Source of the DNA: Micromonospora pallida
GTDB lineage: Bacteria; Actinomycetota; Actinomycetes; Mycobacteriales; Micromonosporaceae
Assembly (NCBI RefSeq): GCF_900090325.1
Contig: NZ_FMHW01000002.1
Location: 3,224,001 to 3,288,000 of the forward strand
Direction: 5' to 3'
Length of the DNA stretch: 64,000 nt
Position numbers and translations under genes: made by a program. The notes below the pieces were generated by a model. That model saw nothing but the letters and a program-made list of their open reading frames with translations. It was not told the origin of the DNA and ran no database searches. Positions 1-8,112 of this stretch are shown here, in pieces. Every line of letters begins with the position of its first letter. Position 1 is the stretch's first letter.

Positions 1-426
1 TCCGATCTCCAGGCGAGTGACCTGGTGGAGTCGGTCCAGGACGTGGGGGTCGACGCGAACAGCGCGACGGCGTACCCGCACGTGGCCGTGGCCGCCGCCC
101 GACTGGTCGCCGAGGGCCGGGCCGACCGGGCACTGCTGGTCTGCGGCACCGGCCTCGGGGTAGCGATCGCGGCCAACAAGGTGCCCGGCATCCGGGCGGT
201 CACCGCACACGACAGTTTCTCGGTGGAACGGGCGATCCTGAGCAACAACGCGCAGGTGCTCACGTTCGGCCAGCGGGTCGTCGGCCTCGAACTGGCCCGT
301 CGGCTGACCCGGGAGTGGCTGTCGTACCGGTTCGACGAGAGTTCGGCGTCGGCCGAGAAGGTACGCATCCTCAGCGACTACGAAGGCGCCGGGCAGGCCC
401 CGGAAGAGGTGGCGTCGTGCCGGTAG
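1..426 (+). CDS. RpiB/LacAB-family sugar-phosphate isomerase, 5' end outside window
   Basis: The frame is open from base 1 to the stop at 426, so the start lies upstream. The visible part is most of an RpiB/LacA/LacB isomerase, a roughly 150-residue family that interconverts aldose and ketose phosphates in the cytoplasm. It has the family core [19 protein letters not shown], followed by [21 protein letters not shown]. The next gene, a triosephosphate-isomerase homologue, starts inside its last codons. This RpiB plus TIM pair is known from actinobacterial tetritol pathways (erythritol, threitol), where they act as tetrulose/tetrose-phosphate isomerases (DerI/LerI, EryI/EryH). By that analogy the substrate may be a tetrose phosphate rather than ribose 5-phosphate. 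Family is certain; substrate is inferred. Confidence 0.85.
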   Translation, partial: SDLQASDLVESVQDVGVDANSATAYPHVAVAAARLVAEGRADRALLVCGTGLGVAIAANKVPGIRAVTAHDSFSVERAILSNNAQVLTFGQRVVGLELARRLTREWLSYRFDESSASAEKVRILSDYEGAGQAPEEVASCR

Positions 427-1250
427 GCGACGCGACGGCCCACCTCGCCCCCGGTGTCTGTGTCGGGGTCAGCCTGAAGATGTACTTCGGTTACCAGCAG
501 ACGCTCGACTGGTGCCGACGGGTCGCCGACCTCGCGCGCCACCACCAGGCGGTGCGGTCGGGAGCGGTGGAGCTGTTCGTCCTGCCGTCGTTCCCCGCGC
601 TGGCCCCGGTGCTCGCCGACCTCGCCGGCACCGGGGTCGGCACCGGCGCGCAGAACCTCTCCTCGGCGGCGAGCGGGGCGTTCACCGGAGAGGTGAGCGG
701 CGCCTTCCTCGCCGAGATGGGCTGCCGCTACGTCGAGGTGGGACACGCCGAGCGTAGGCGCCTCTTCGGCGAGACCGACGAGGTCGTAGCGGCGAAGACG
801 CGGGCCGCGCTGGACGCCGGGCTCTGCCCGGTCATCTGCGTCGGGGAGTCCACCCGCACCTCGCCTGAGCAGGCCGCCGCCGCCTGCGTCGAACAGCTCG
901 ACCGGTTGCTGTCGCTGGCCCGGAGCGCGGACAACGCCGGGCCGGGCCGGAGCCCCAGGATCATCGTCGCCTACGAGCCCGTGTGGGCGATCGGCGCGGC
1001 GCAGCCGGCCCCGACCGACCACATCCGGTCCGTCTGCACGGTGTTGCAGAAGCACCTGCACACCCTGCCGGAGTATGCGGGCAGCCGCGTCATCTACGGC
1101 GGCAGCGCGGGCCCCGGCCTGTTGACCCACCTCGGCGGCGCGGTGTCCGGGCTCTTCCTCGGTCGCTTCGCGCACGACCCGGCCGCCCTGAAGTCGATTC
1201 TCGACGAGGCCGCGCGGCACCCCGACCGGGCGACCGACCCGGCCGGCTGA
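417..1250 (+). CDS. Triosephosphate isomerase-like enzyme (possible L-erythrulose-phosphate isomerase)
   Basis: A 277-residue (beta/alpha)8 isomerase. GTG at 417 overlaps the RpiB stop by 10 bp, with a GGAAGAGG ribosome site just upstream, so the two are translationally coupled. TIM landmarks are present in order: the substrate-binding Lys in VSLKMYF, the catalytic His in GHAERR, the catalytic Glu in AYEPVWAIG, and the phosphate loops GGSAGPG and LFLGRF. The N-terminal VSLKMYF replaces the usual N-x-K of glycolytic TIM, as in tetrulose-phosphate isomerases. The pairing with RpiB supports a polyol catabolic role over glycolysis. A strong hairpin follows, so this is probably the end of the operon. 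Confidence 0.8.
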   Translation: MPVGDATAHLAPGVCVGVSLKMYFGYQQTLDWCRRVADLARHHQAVRSGAVELFVLPSFPALAPVLADLAGTGVGTGAQNLSSAASGAFTGEVSGAFLAEMGCRYVEVGHAERRRLFGETDEVVAAKTRAALDAGLCPVICVGESTRTSPEQAAAACVEQLDRLLSLARSADNAGPGRSPRIIVAYEPVWAIGAAQPAPTDHIRSVCTVLQKHLHTLPEYAGSRVIYGGSAGPGLLTHLGGAVSGLFLGRFAHDPAALKSILDEAARHPDRATDPAG

Positions 1251-1278
1251 CCGGTCGGCGCCGCCGCGTGACGGCGTT

Positions 1279-1334
1279 CGACCGGACAGCGGCGCTGGCC
1301 GACGGCATCTCGGCCGGAGGGCGCTGTCCGGTCG
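1279..1334 (+). terminator. Stem-loop terminator after the isomerase pair
   Basis: Perfect 13-bp inverted arms, CGACCGGACAGCG (1279-1291) and CGCTGTCCGGTCG (1322-1334), enclose an inner stem GGCCGA/TCGGCC (1297-1302 with 1310-1315). There is no U-tract, as is common in high-GC actinomycetes. It separates the isomerase pair from the Gfo/Idh operon. The rest of the gap 1251-1533 shows no convincing gene. Confidence 0.65.
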
Positions 1335-1533
1335 AGGGCGTTTCGGCCGGTGGACGGCCACGTGCAACGACCGGTCCGTCAGACGCAAGACCGGCGGGGC
1401 GGAATACGTGAGGCTACGACCAGGCGAGGCGGTCGCTGACCCCCGCCAGAACCGGCCCGCTGAGCGGGCGTCCCGGCCGGCACGGCGGGCGGCACCCCGG
1501 CGGATCACAGTACGAACGAGCGGAGATGGAACG

Positions 1534-2673
1534 GTGACGGAGCTGAAAGTCGCGCTCATCGGGGGCGGCTTCATGGGAAGGGCGCACAGTCTCGCGTACG
1601 CCCTGGCACCCATCGCGGCGGAACTGGGCGTGACCCTCCACCGGGAGGTGCTCGTCGACGCCACGCCGGAGCTGGCGGCGACCGGAGCCGCCCAGCTCGG
1701 TTGGAATTCGAGCGAGACCGACTGGCGGGCGGTGATCGCTCGGCCGGACATCGACATCGTCGACATCTGCACCCCACCGGACCTGCACGAGCCCATCGCG
1801 CTCGCGGCCATCGAAGCCGGCAAGCACGTGTTCTGTGAGAAGCCGATCACCAACCACTCCGCCGAGGCGCTGCGGATGGCGCAGCAGGCGCGGGCGGCCG
1901 GCGTGGTGACCCAGGTCGGCTTCAACTACCGGCACACTCCGGCCATCTCCTTCACCAAGCAGTTGCTCGACAGCGGACGGCTCGGCGCGCCGCTACAGTT
2001 CCGCGCGTCGTACCTCCAGGAGAGCAGCTTCAACGCCGACCCGAACCGCTGGCGGGCGAAGAAGAGCACCGGTGGGTCCGGCACCGTCGGCGACATCGGC
2101 TCACACATCGTCGACGCGGCGGAGTGGCTCTTCGGCGACATCACCCAGGTGACCGCCCGGGTCCGGGCGAAGGCCCCCGGTGACGGCGGCTGGGCCACCG
2201 AGCAGGAACGGCTCGGCGAGGACCTCATCGACGACGGAGCGGTCTGGCTGGCCGAGTTCGCCAACGGAGCCATCGGCAGCTTCTCCGTCAACTCCTTCGC
2301 CTCCGGACGCAAGAACCGGTTCCACTTCGAGCTGGACGCCAGCAAGGGCGCGGTCGAGTTCAACTGGAACAACCGGGAGGAGTTCCGGGTGTCCTACGTC
2401 GACGAGGCCGCCGACCACCAGGGCTTCCGGACGGTCCACACCAACAACCAGCACCCCAACGGGTGGTGGCGGCTGGCCGGGCTCGGCACCGGCTACGTCG
2501 AGGTGTCGGCGATCCAGTTCCAGGAGTTCATCAGGGCGATCGTGAAGGGCGAGCGGGCCCGCCCCGACTTCGCCGACGCGGCCCGTATCCAGCAGATCGT
2601 GGAGGCCGTCCACACCTCCGCCGAGTCCGGTCGGTGGGTGGACGTCCCCGCGCGTACGAGGGAGGAACGGTGA
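1534..2673 (+). CDS. Gfo/Idh/MocA family NAD(P)-dependent oxidoreductase
   Basis: A 379-residue cytoplasmic sugar or polyol oxidoreductase. The GTG at 1534 is chosen because it sits 8 nt after GGAG and directly precedes the beta-strand ELKVALIGGGFMG; upstream in-frame codons are arginine-rich and unconserved in character. The dinucleotide fold has GGGFMGRAH near residue 9, then CTPPDLH and the family EKPI motif. The C-terminal half has GDIGSHIVDAAEWLFGD, as in inositol and sugar dehydrogenases. It is followed at once by a TIM-barrel epimerase, a pairing typical of inositol or keto-sugar pathways. The substrate cannot be told from sequence. Confidence 0.88.
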   Translation: MTELKVALIGGGFMGRAHSLAYALAPIAAELGVTLHREVLVDATPELAATGAAQLGWNSSETDWRAVIARPDIDIVDICTPPDLHEPIALAAIEAGKHVFCEKPITNHSAEALRMAQQARAAGVVTQVGFNYRHTPAISFTKQLLDSGRLGAPLQFRASYLQESSFNADPNRWRAKKSTGGSGTVGDIGSHIVDAAEWLFGDITQVTARVRAKAPGDGGWATEQERLGEDLIDDGAVWLAEFANGAIGSFSVNSFASGRKNRFHFELDASKGAVEFNWNNREEFRVSYVDEAADHQGFRTVHTNNQHPNGWWRLAGLGTGYVEVSAIQFQEFIRAIVKGERARPDFADAARIQQIVEAVHTSAESGRWVDVPARTREER

Positions 2674-3674
2674 TGGGCGAGACGACCAACATCCGGTTCG
2701 GCACGGACATCATCACCTTCTTCGACACCGCCTGGTGGGGGCTCGGCGAGGAACTGCCGTACCCGGACTGGATCGCGGCGGTCGGCCGCGACCCCCGGCA
2801 CTACTTCGACCGGATGCTCGACGGCGTCCGCGACGCCGGGCTCGAGGGCGTCGAGCTGGCACCGGAGCCGGGCGGCTGGACCACCGCGCTGAAGGCGTAC
2901 GGCGACACCGCCGGCGTCAAGCGGGCGCTGGCCGAGCGGGGTCTCGTGCTGAGCTCCAGCTACGCGCCCGGCCGGCAGTTGATCGGCGACGCCCTGGACG
3001 ATCCGGACCGCGAGGCGCACGCCGACCGGTACATGGACGAGCACGCCGCGTTCGTCGCCGAACTCGGCGCGGACATCATCACGATGGGCAACATCGCCCG
3101 GTCGCGTTTCAAGAACGAGAGCCCGGACGACACCGCCACCGCCGAGGACTTCACCGCGCCCGTGTCGCGGGAACTGCACGAGCGCTTCGCCGAGCAGGTC
3201 AACCGGCTCGGTGCGATCGTCGGCCGGCACGGCGTACGGATCGCCATCCACACCGACGCGTACTCGGTCTGCTCCCGTAACGAGGACATCGCGACCGTGC
3301 TGGAGCTGACGGATCCGGAGACGGTGCTGCTCTGCCCGGACGCCGGACACATCAGTCTCGACGGCGGTGACCCGGTCGAGGTGCTGCGCCGCCACCTGGA
3401 CCGGATCCCCGTCATGCACTGGAAGGACTGCGCGCAGCCCCTATCCGGTCACGTGCTCCGGGGCGACCAGAAGCAGCGCCACGCCACCATGCTGACCTAC
3501 TTCCGGGTGCTCGGGTCCGGCAAGGTCGACTGGACCCGGTGGATGGAGATCCTGCGCGACAACGAGTGGCGCGGCTGGGCGATCGAGGAGATCGACAACT
3601 CCCCCGACCCAGTCGGGGAGCTGCGGCAGGGCCTGGAGTACTTCCGCACCCACCTCGCCCCGATCTACCGATAG
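2673..3674 (+). CDS. Sugar phosphate isomerase/epimerase (xylose isomerase-like TIM barrel)
   Basis: A 333-residue member of the AP-endonuclease-2/xylose-isomerase-like TIM-barrel family. ATG at 2673 overlaps the upstream TGA and follows GGAGGA by 6 nt; a GTG one codon earlier is possible. Probable metal ligands appear in the usual order: Glu in GVELAPEP, His in IAIHTDAYS, Asp in LLCPDAGHI, and Glu in AIEEIDNS near the C terminus, with MHWKD between the last two. Such enzymes isomerise or epimerise keto-sugars or inosose, and act with Gfo/Idh dehydrogenases like the one encoded just upstream. Soluble, no signal peptide. Exact reaction unknown. Confidence 0.82.
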   Translation: MGETTNIRFGTDIITFFDTAWWGLGEELPYPDWIAAVGRDPRHYFDRMLDGVRDAGLEGVELAPEPGGWTTALKAYGDTAGVKRALAERGLVLSSSYAPGRQLIGDALDDPDREAHADRYMDEHAAFVAELGADIITMGNIARSRFKNESPDDTATAEDFTAPVSRELHERFAEQVNRLGAIVGRHGVRIAIHTDAYSVCSRNEDIATVLELTDPETVLLCPDAGHISLDGGDPVEVLRRHLDRIPVMHWKDCAQPLSGHVLRGDQKQRHATMLTYFRVLGSGKVDWTRWMEILRDNEWRGWAIEEIDNSPDPVGELRQGLEYFRTHLAPIYR

Positions 3675-3676
3675 GC

Positions 3677-4819
3677 ATGAATCAGTACGCGCAACCGGCG
3701 CCGTCCGTCGTACCCGTCTCCGGGTTCGTCCGGCCGCCGTTCGAACCGCTGGCGGACGTCTTCGCCCGGGTCGTCGCCGCCCAGGGGCAGGGCGGCGCGG
3801 CCCTGGCCGTCTACCGGGACGGTCGGCCCGTGGTCGACCTGGTCGGCGGCGACTACCGGACGGACTCGCTGCAACTGGTGTTCTCGATCAGCAAGGCGAT
3901 CACCGCCGTCGCCGCCGCGATGGCCCACGACGACGGCCTGATCGACCTCGACGCTCCACTGGCGGACTACTGGCCGGCGTTCCGCCGTCCGGCGACCGCC
4001 GCCGTCACCGGCCGCATGGTGCTGTCCCACCGTTCCGGCCTGGCCGCGGTGGACCAGAAACTCACCCTGGAGGACCTGCTCGCGGGCCGGGACGAGCAGG
4101 CCGTCGAGCGGCAGGAACCGTACTGGGAGCCCGGCACCCGGCACGGATACCACGCCTTCACGTTCGGCACCCTGCTCAACGGCGCGTTCCGCCGGGCCGT
4201 CGGCCGCAGCGTGGGCGAGTTCGTCGCCGAGCGTGTCGCCCCGAAGCTGGGCCTGGACCTCTGGATCGGCACCCCGGCCGAGCAGCTCGGCCGGGTGGAG
4301 CGCATCCGGCACGAGCCCACGATGCTCACGCCCGGGCGGGCCCGGTTCCTCGCCCAGAGCGCGATCCCCGCCGGCAGTACGGGTCAACTGGCCCAGACGA
4401 TGGACCTGTTCAACCGGGTCGAGGTCGCCCGGTCGGACTGGCCGTCGACCAGCGGGGTCGCGGGTGCCAGAGACCTGGCCAAGCTGCTGTACGCCACTCT
4501 GGACACGGTCGACGGGGTACGGCTGATCAGCGCGGCCAGCCGGGACCGGATGCGCGACAGCCGGTCCCGGGGAACCGACATGGTGCTGGGGGTCGACACC
4601 CACTTCGGCTCCGGCGTGCAGCTGGCGTTTCCGCAACTGCCGTTCCTCGGACCGCGCTCGTACGGGCACGAGGCGGCCGGCGGCTCCGCGGCCTTCGCCG
4701 ACGACGAGTTCGGGGTCGCGGTCGGGTTCACCACCAACGTGTTCCCGTCCATGGCCGGTGCGGGCGCGGCCTTCCTCACGCTGCTGCCCACCATCCGCCA
4801 CTGCCTGACCAGCGTATGA
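3677..4819 (+). CDS. Class C beta-lactamase-fold serine hydrolase
   Basis: A 380-residue serine hydrolase of the beta-lactamase/EstB esterase fold, beginning 2 bp after the previous stop. The nucleophile motif SxxK is SISK at about residues 70-73, and an aromatic YHAF element in the middle stands where family VIII esterases have YxN/YxS. The C-terminal YGHEAAGGSAAFAD corresponds to the KTG-like HxG region. No signal peptide is visible, which argues against an antibiotic lactamase and for a cytoplasmic esterase, amidase or lactonase. Its place in the operon suggests it opens an ester or lactone of the sugar being degraded; that is inference. Confidence 0.8.
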   Translation: MNQYAQPAPSVVPVSGFVRPPFEPLADVFARVVAAQGQGGAALAVYRDGRPVVDLVGGDYRTDSLQLVFSISKAITAVAAAMAHDDGLIDLDAPLADYWPAFRRPATAAVTGRMVLSHRSGLAAVDQKLTLEDLLAGRDEQAVERQEPYWEPGTRHGYHAFTFGTLLNGAFRRAVGRSVGEFVAERVAPKLGLDLWIGTPAEQLGRVERIRHEPTMLTPGRARFLAQSAIPAGSTGQLAQTMDLFNRVEVARSDWPSTSGVAGARDLAKLLYATLDTVDGVRLISAASRDRMRDSRSRGTDMVLGVDTHFGSGVQLAFPQLPFLGPRSYGHEAAGGSAAFADDEFGVAVGFTTNVFPSMAGAGAAFLTLLPTIRHCLTSV

Positions 4820-4848
4820 CCGTGCACCACCAGGAAAGGAACTCCACG

Positions 4849-5325
4849 ATGGCCGCACCGCTCATCGAGCACATCGGAATTCTCGTGCCCAACCTCGAGG
4901 AAGCTATCGAGCGGTGGACGGCGGCGACCGGTTACACGTTCAGCCCCATCGCCCGGTACCGCACCCAGCGGTACTGCGACAGCAGTGACCCGCAGCCGCA
5001 CTTCCACGACGCCCGGATCTCCTTCTCGCAGGAGGGTCCCCCGCGGATCGAGCTGATGGAGTTCACCGGTGACGGCACGCATTCCGCGGCGCAGGCCGGC
5101 GTGCACCACTTCGGGTTCCCCGGCACCGAGGACGTGCCGGGCCGGATCGCGGAGCTTGCCGCACAGGGCATCGGCGAGGACGGCAAGTCCCTGACCGAGG
5201 ACGGCCGGGTGCACCTGTGGTTCACCGACAAGAAGGATCTCGACGGGGTACGGCTGGAGTACATCTCGCCCTTCCCCGGCCCCTCGTGGCCGACGACGGC
5301 AGCGAGCTGTGGCGCGACCCGGTGA
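4849..5325 (+). CDS. VOC-family (glyoxalase-like) protein with a 3' frameshift
   Basis: Vicinal-oxygen-chelate fold protein, opening with EHIGILVPNLEEAIERW and with a second half containing VHHFGFPG. ATG at 4849 is preferred over 4816 because AGGAAAGGA lies 8 nt upstream. The frame ends at 5325 with a low-quality tail. From 5283 another frame reads LVADDGSELWRDPVTG and on to SLWGPPEE, with a stop at 5361-5363, just before a terminator hairpin. One extra C in the CCCC run near 5280-5283 would join both parts into one natural protein. This is a single-base deletion, real or a sequencing error. VOC proteins are metal-dependent lyases, isomerases or dioxygenases; the activity here is unknown. Confidence 0.78.
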   Translation: MAAPLIEHIGILVPNLEEAIERWTAATGYTFSPIARYRTQRYCDSSDPQPHFHDARISFSQEGPPRIELMEFTGDGTHSAAQAGVHHFGFPGTEDVPGRIAELAAQGIGEDGKSLTEDGRVHLWFTDKKDLDGVRLEYISPFPGPSWPTTAASCGATR

Positions 5326-5377
5326 CCGGCCGCGCCAGCCTGTGGGGTCCACCCGAGGAGTGATCAGCCGGGCGGTC

Positions 5378-5413
5378 GCGGGTACCGGTACCACCGAGGG
5401 CACCGGTGCCCGC
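5378..5413. terminator. Hairpin between convergent genes
   Basis: Arms GCGGGTACCGGT (5378-5389) and ACCGGTGCCCGC (5402-5413) pair over 12 bp with one G-T wobble around a 12-nt loop. It lies 14 bp after the stop of the frame-corrected VOC gene and 30 bp beyond the end of the convergent phosphoesterase, so it probably terminates both. Confidence 0.6.
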
Positions 5414-5442
5414 TGCTCCGCCCCGCCCGGTCCGGACCTGGT

Positions 5443-6246
5443 TCAGGAGTCCTCGACGAGAAGCAGCACGCGTCCGTCGACGTTCACCGTCCGACCGGCT
5501 CCGAGCCGGGACACGGGGTGGTCCCAGTGCACGTGGCCGCAGACCGTCAGCGCCGGTGGGCGCCGTTCCAGCAGGCGCCGGACCGCAGTGTTCCCCAGCT
5601 GTTCGGGCTCGTCACCGGACGGACCCTCGTGCAGCACGAGGACGTCCACCGGCGGCGTCCCGGTCAGCTTGGCGATCTCGGCGAGGAAATCCCTCTCGCC
5701 ACGCCGCCCGGGACGGTCCGGCGCGCCGGTCACCCCACCGACACCGCCGAACAGCACACCGCCGGCGGCGAACCGATCGCCGTCCAGCAGCCGGATCCCG
5801 GGCCTCATGGCGGCCACCTCGGCGGCGTCCACCTCGTCGTGGTTGCCTGCCACCCCGACGACGAAGGCGCACTCGGCCACGGCGAAGGCGAGCCAGACAT
5901 CGGTGACGTCGCCGGAGGCGCCCCGGCGGTCCGCGTCCGGTGCCGAATAGAGGTCACCCGCCAGCAGCACGCCGACCTCCGACGGCGGCGGCAGCAGACC
6001 GGCCTCCGCCCACACGGTCAGATGGTCGGCCAAGGCCACCCCGAGCAGCACCGGGTCACCGCCGGAGGGTGGGCTGGCGATGCCCTGCAGGTCGCCGGCC
6101 ACCAGCACCGCACGGCAGCCGGCGGGCAGCCGGTCGACCGTGATCCGGTCGACCGGCAGGTGGACGCTCTGGCTCCCGCCGCCCGTCCTGGCCCGGCGGT
6201 ACGTCACCGAGGTGACCGGTTGTAGCCACCCGTCACGTGGACGCAC
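5443..6246 (-). CDS. Calcineurin-like metallophosphoesterase
   Basis: A 267-residue protein with the metallophosphoesterase signature set in order: AGDLQG, AGDLY, GNHDE, LHEGPSGD and CGHVHWDHP, which hold a binuclear metal centre. This fold includes phosphatases, nucleases and cyclic-nucleotide phosphodiesterases, and the substrate cannot be read from the sequence. GTG at 6246 is chosen because it lies 5 bp after the stop of a small upstream gene, suggesting coupled translation. An ATG at 6288 is possible but would overlap that gene. No signal peptide. Confidence 0.75.
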   Translation of the reverse strand: MRPRDGWLQPVTSVTYRRARTGGGSQSVHLPVDRITVDRLPAGCRAVLVAGDLQGIASPPSGGDPVLLGVALADHLTVWAEAGLLPPPSEVGVLLAGDLYSAPDADRRGASGDVTDVWLAFAVAECAFVVGVAGNHDEVDAAEVAAMRPGIRLLDGDRFAAGGVLFGGVGGVTGAPDRPGRRGERDFLAEIAKLTGTPPVDVLVLHEGPSGDEPEQLGNTAVRRLLERRPPALTVCGHVHWDHPVSRLGAGRTVNVDGRVLLLVEDS

Positions 6247-6251
6247 GGCGC

Positions 6252-6365
6252 TCAGTCCAGCGTGTGGCGGCGGAGGAACTCCCACCACGGCAGGCGCGCG
6301 GTACGCAGAGCGTCGAGCGTCTGCGACATCAGTCGGTCGAGATTGTCGTCGGCGTGCTGTGGCAT
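6252..6365 (-). CDS. 37-residue small protein upstream of the phosphoesterase
   Basis: ATG at 6365 is preceded by a strong GGGAGGAG ribosome site. It encodes a short peptide beginning MPQHADDNLDRLMSQTLD and ending WWEFLRRHTLD, predicted to be one helix with an aromatic-basic C terminus. A longer reading to 6476 lacks a good ribosome site. It is 5 bp ahead of the phosphoesterase start, so the pair is probably co-translated. I do not recognise the family; it may be a partner or a leader for the enzyme. Confidence 0.5.
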   Translation of the reverse strand: MPQHADDNLDRLMSQTLDALRTARLPWWEFLRRHTLD

Positions 6366-6753
6366 GGGCTCCTCCCGGATCGGCCCGATGCTTCCGCAGT
6401 CTCGGTCGTGCCTCAACCCCGCCGGCATTCCGCCCTGCGGGTCGTCCTGGTTTGTCACCTTGTGTGGGCTTGGCATGATCTCAAACCGGCATCAGTCCCC
6501 TATGGAGCTCGGGTTTCCCTTGCGCACCCAGATGACCTTGGATTGAATCTGCCGGGCATTCAGGGTTGACGATCACCGCGAGCGGCGTCGCCGCCGTCCG
6601 TGCCCATGGCTGCCTGCGGAGACGCCGGCACGCTGGACCGTGACGGAACACGCGGTGACCGGGCGTACCCAGATGCGTGACGTGGGCGGCAAGGTCCTCC
6701 GAGCGTACGGCGGACCGTGGAGTCGAGGCACCGAGCGAGGAGAAGGAGTACGC
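6366..6753. other. Intergenic region between divergent operons
   Basis: This 388-bp stretch separates the leftward small-protein/phosphoesterase pair from the rightward ABC importer, so it must hold both promoters. I found no convincing gene, no clear TTGACA/TATAAT pair and no obvious LacI-type palindrome. A ribosome site AGAAGGAG lies just before the importer start. Confidence 0.5.
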
Positions 6754-8040
6754 ATGAACCTTTGGCTGCGACGGATGGTCCCGGTGGCCGTCCTCGCCCT
6801 CGCGGCGACCGGCTGTTCCACCGGGGACGGCTCGTCCTCGGACGACACCGACCTCAAGGGCAAGACCGTCAACGTGATCGGCACGTGGGGCGGCGACGAG
6901 CAGGCCGCCTTCCTGAAGATGGTCGAACCCTGGGAGAAGCAGACCGGCGCCAAGGTCAAGTACACCGGCACCCGGGACATCAACACGGTCCTGACCACGG
7001 GCGTGGCCTCCGGCGTCCTGCCCGACCTCGCCGGGCTGCCCGGCCCCGGCCAGATGGCCGAGTACGCCAAGGCGGGCCGGCTGCTGCCGCTCGACGACGT
7101 GCTGGACATGGACACCTACCGGGCTGACACCGCGCCGGCGCTGGTCGAGCTGGGCAAGGCCGAGGGCAAGGTCCACGGTGTCTTCATCAAGGCCGCCATC
7201 AAGGGGCTGATCTGGTACAACCCGAAGGTGCACGACTACGGCGCGAACCCGCCGAAGACGTGGGCGGATCTGACGACCCAGGCGAAGGCCAACCAGGGCA
7301 AGGCGCAGTCGACCTGGTGCCTGGGCCTGGAGTCCGCCGCGGCGTCCGGCTGGCCGGGCACCGACTGGATCGAGGACCTGGTGCTCCGCACCGCGGGCCC
7401 GGAGGTCTACGTCCGGTGGTACGAGGGCAAGGTCAAGTGGTCCGACCCAGCCATCCGCAGGGCCTTCCAGATGTACGCCGACGAGGTGGTCGCCAACAGC
7501 TACGGCGGCGGCAAGACGGCTGTGGCCACCAACTTCGGTGACGCGGGTGACCCGCTGTTCGCCAGCCCGGCCGGCTGCCAGTTCCTGCACCAGGCGAGCT
7601 TCATCACCGGGTTCAGCCAGTTCAAGTCGCACCAGGCGGGCACGGACTACAACTTCCTGCCGTTCCCCGACATCGACCCGCAGTACGCGGGCGCGGTCGA
7701 GGGCGCGGGCGACCTGTTCGGCATGTTCAAGGACACCCCGGCCGCGAAGTCGCTGATGAGGTACCTGGTGACGGCGGAGGCGCAGGAGATCTGGGTGAAG
7801 GCCGGCGGGGCGCTGTCGGCGAACAAGAACGCCGCCAGCTACCCGGACGACGTCAGCAAGCGGTCCGCCGACATCCTGGCCAACGCCAAGACCTTCGTGT
7901 TCGACGCCTCGGACAGCATGCCGACCGCGATGAACGACGCGTTCTTCAAGGCGATGGTGGCGTTGACCAACGGCAGCAAGAACATCGACCAGGTGCTCAC
8001 CGACCTGGACAACGCACAGAAGGACGCGTACGAGTCCTGA
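6754..8040 (+). CDS. ABC sugar importer, lipoprotein substrate-binding subunit
   Basis: A 428-residue exported solute-binding lipoprotein. The N terminus has a basic start, a hydrophobic core and the lipobox LAATGC, with Cys21 as the lipidated residue. The mature part has features of carbohydrate-binding family 1: VNVIGTWGGDEQAAFLKMVEPW, IWYNPKVHDYG and PKTWADL. It resembles alpha-glucoside or oligosaccharide binders (AglE-like). ATG at 6754 follows GAAGGAG. A stem-loop separates it from the permease genes, which usually lets the binding protein be made in excess. No regulator or glycosidase adjoins it, so the ligand is unknown. Confidence 0.9.
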   Translation: MNLWLRRMVPVAVLALAATGCSTGDGSSSDDTDLKGKTVNVIGTWGGDEQAAFLKMVEPWEKQTGAKVKYTGTRDINTVLTTGVASGVLPDLAGLPGPGQMAEYAKAGRLLPLDDVLDMDTYRADTAPALVELGKAEGKVHGVFIKAAIKGLIWYNPKVHDYGANPPKTWADLTTQAKANQGKAQSTWCLGLESAAASGWPGTDWIEDLVLRTAGPEVYVRWYEGKVKWSDPAIRRAFQMYADEVVANSYGGGKTAVATNFGDAGDPLFASPAGCQFLHQASFITGFSQFKSHQAGTDYNFLPFPDIDPQYAGAVEGAGDLFGMFKDTPAAKSLMRYLVTAEAQEIWVKAGGALSANKNAASYPDDVSKRSADILANAKTFVFDASDSMPTAMNDAFFKAMVALTNGSKNIDQVLTDLDNAQKDAYES

Positions 8041-8046
8041 CCCGGC

Positions 8047-8079
8047 ACGGGTGGGGGCGGTCCGGCCGTCCCCACCCGT
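8047..8079 (+). terminator. Intercistronic stem-loop after the binding-protein gene
   Basis: Perfect 10-bp arms ACGGGTGGGG (8047-8056) and CCCCACCCGT (8070-8079) with a 13-nt loop, between the binding protein and the first permease. In ABC operons such hairpins act as partial terminators or stabilise the 3' end of the binding-protein message. Confidence 0.6.
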
Positions 8080-8112
8080 CCCCCGTCCGGCGGTTCCGAC
8101 CTGGAGGTACGA

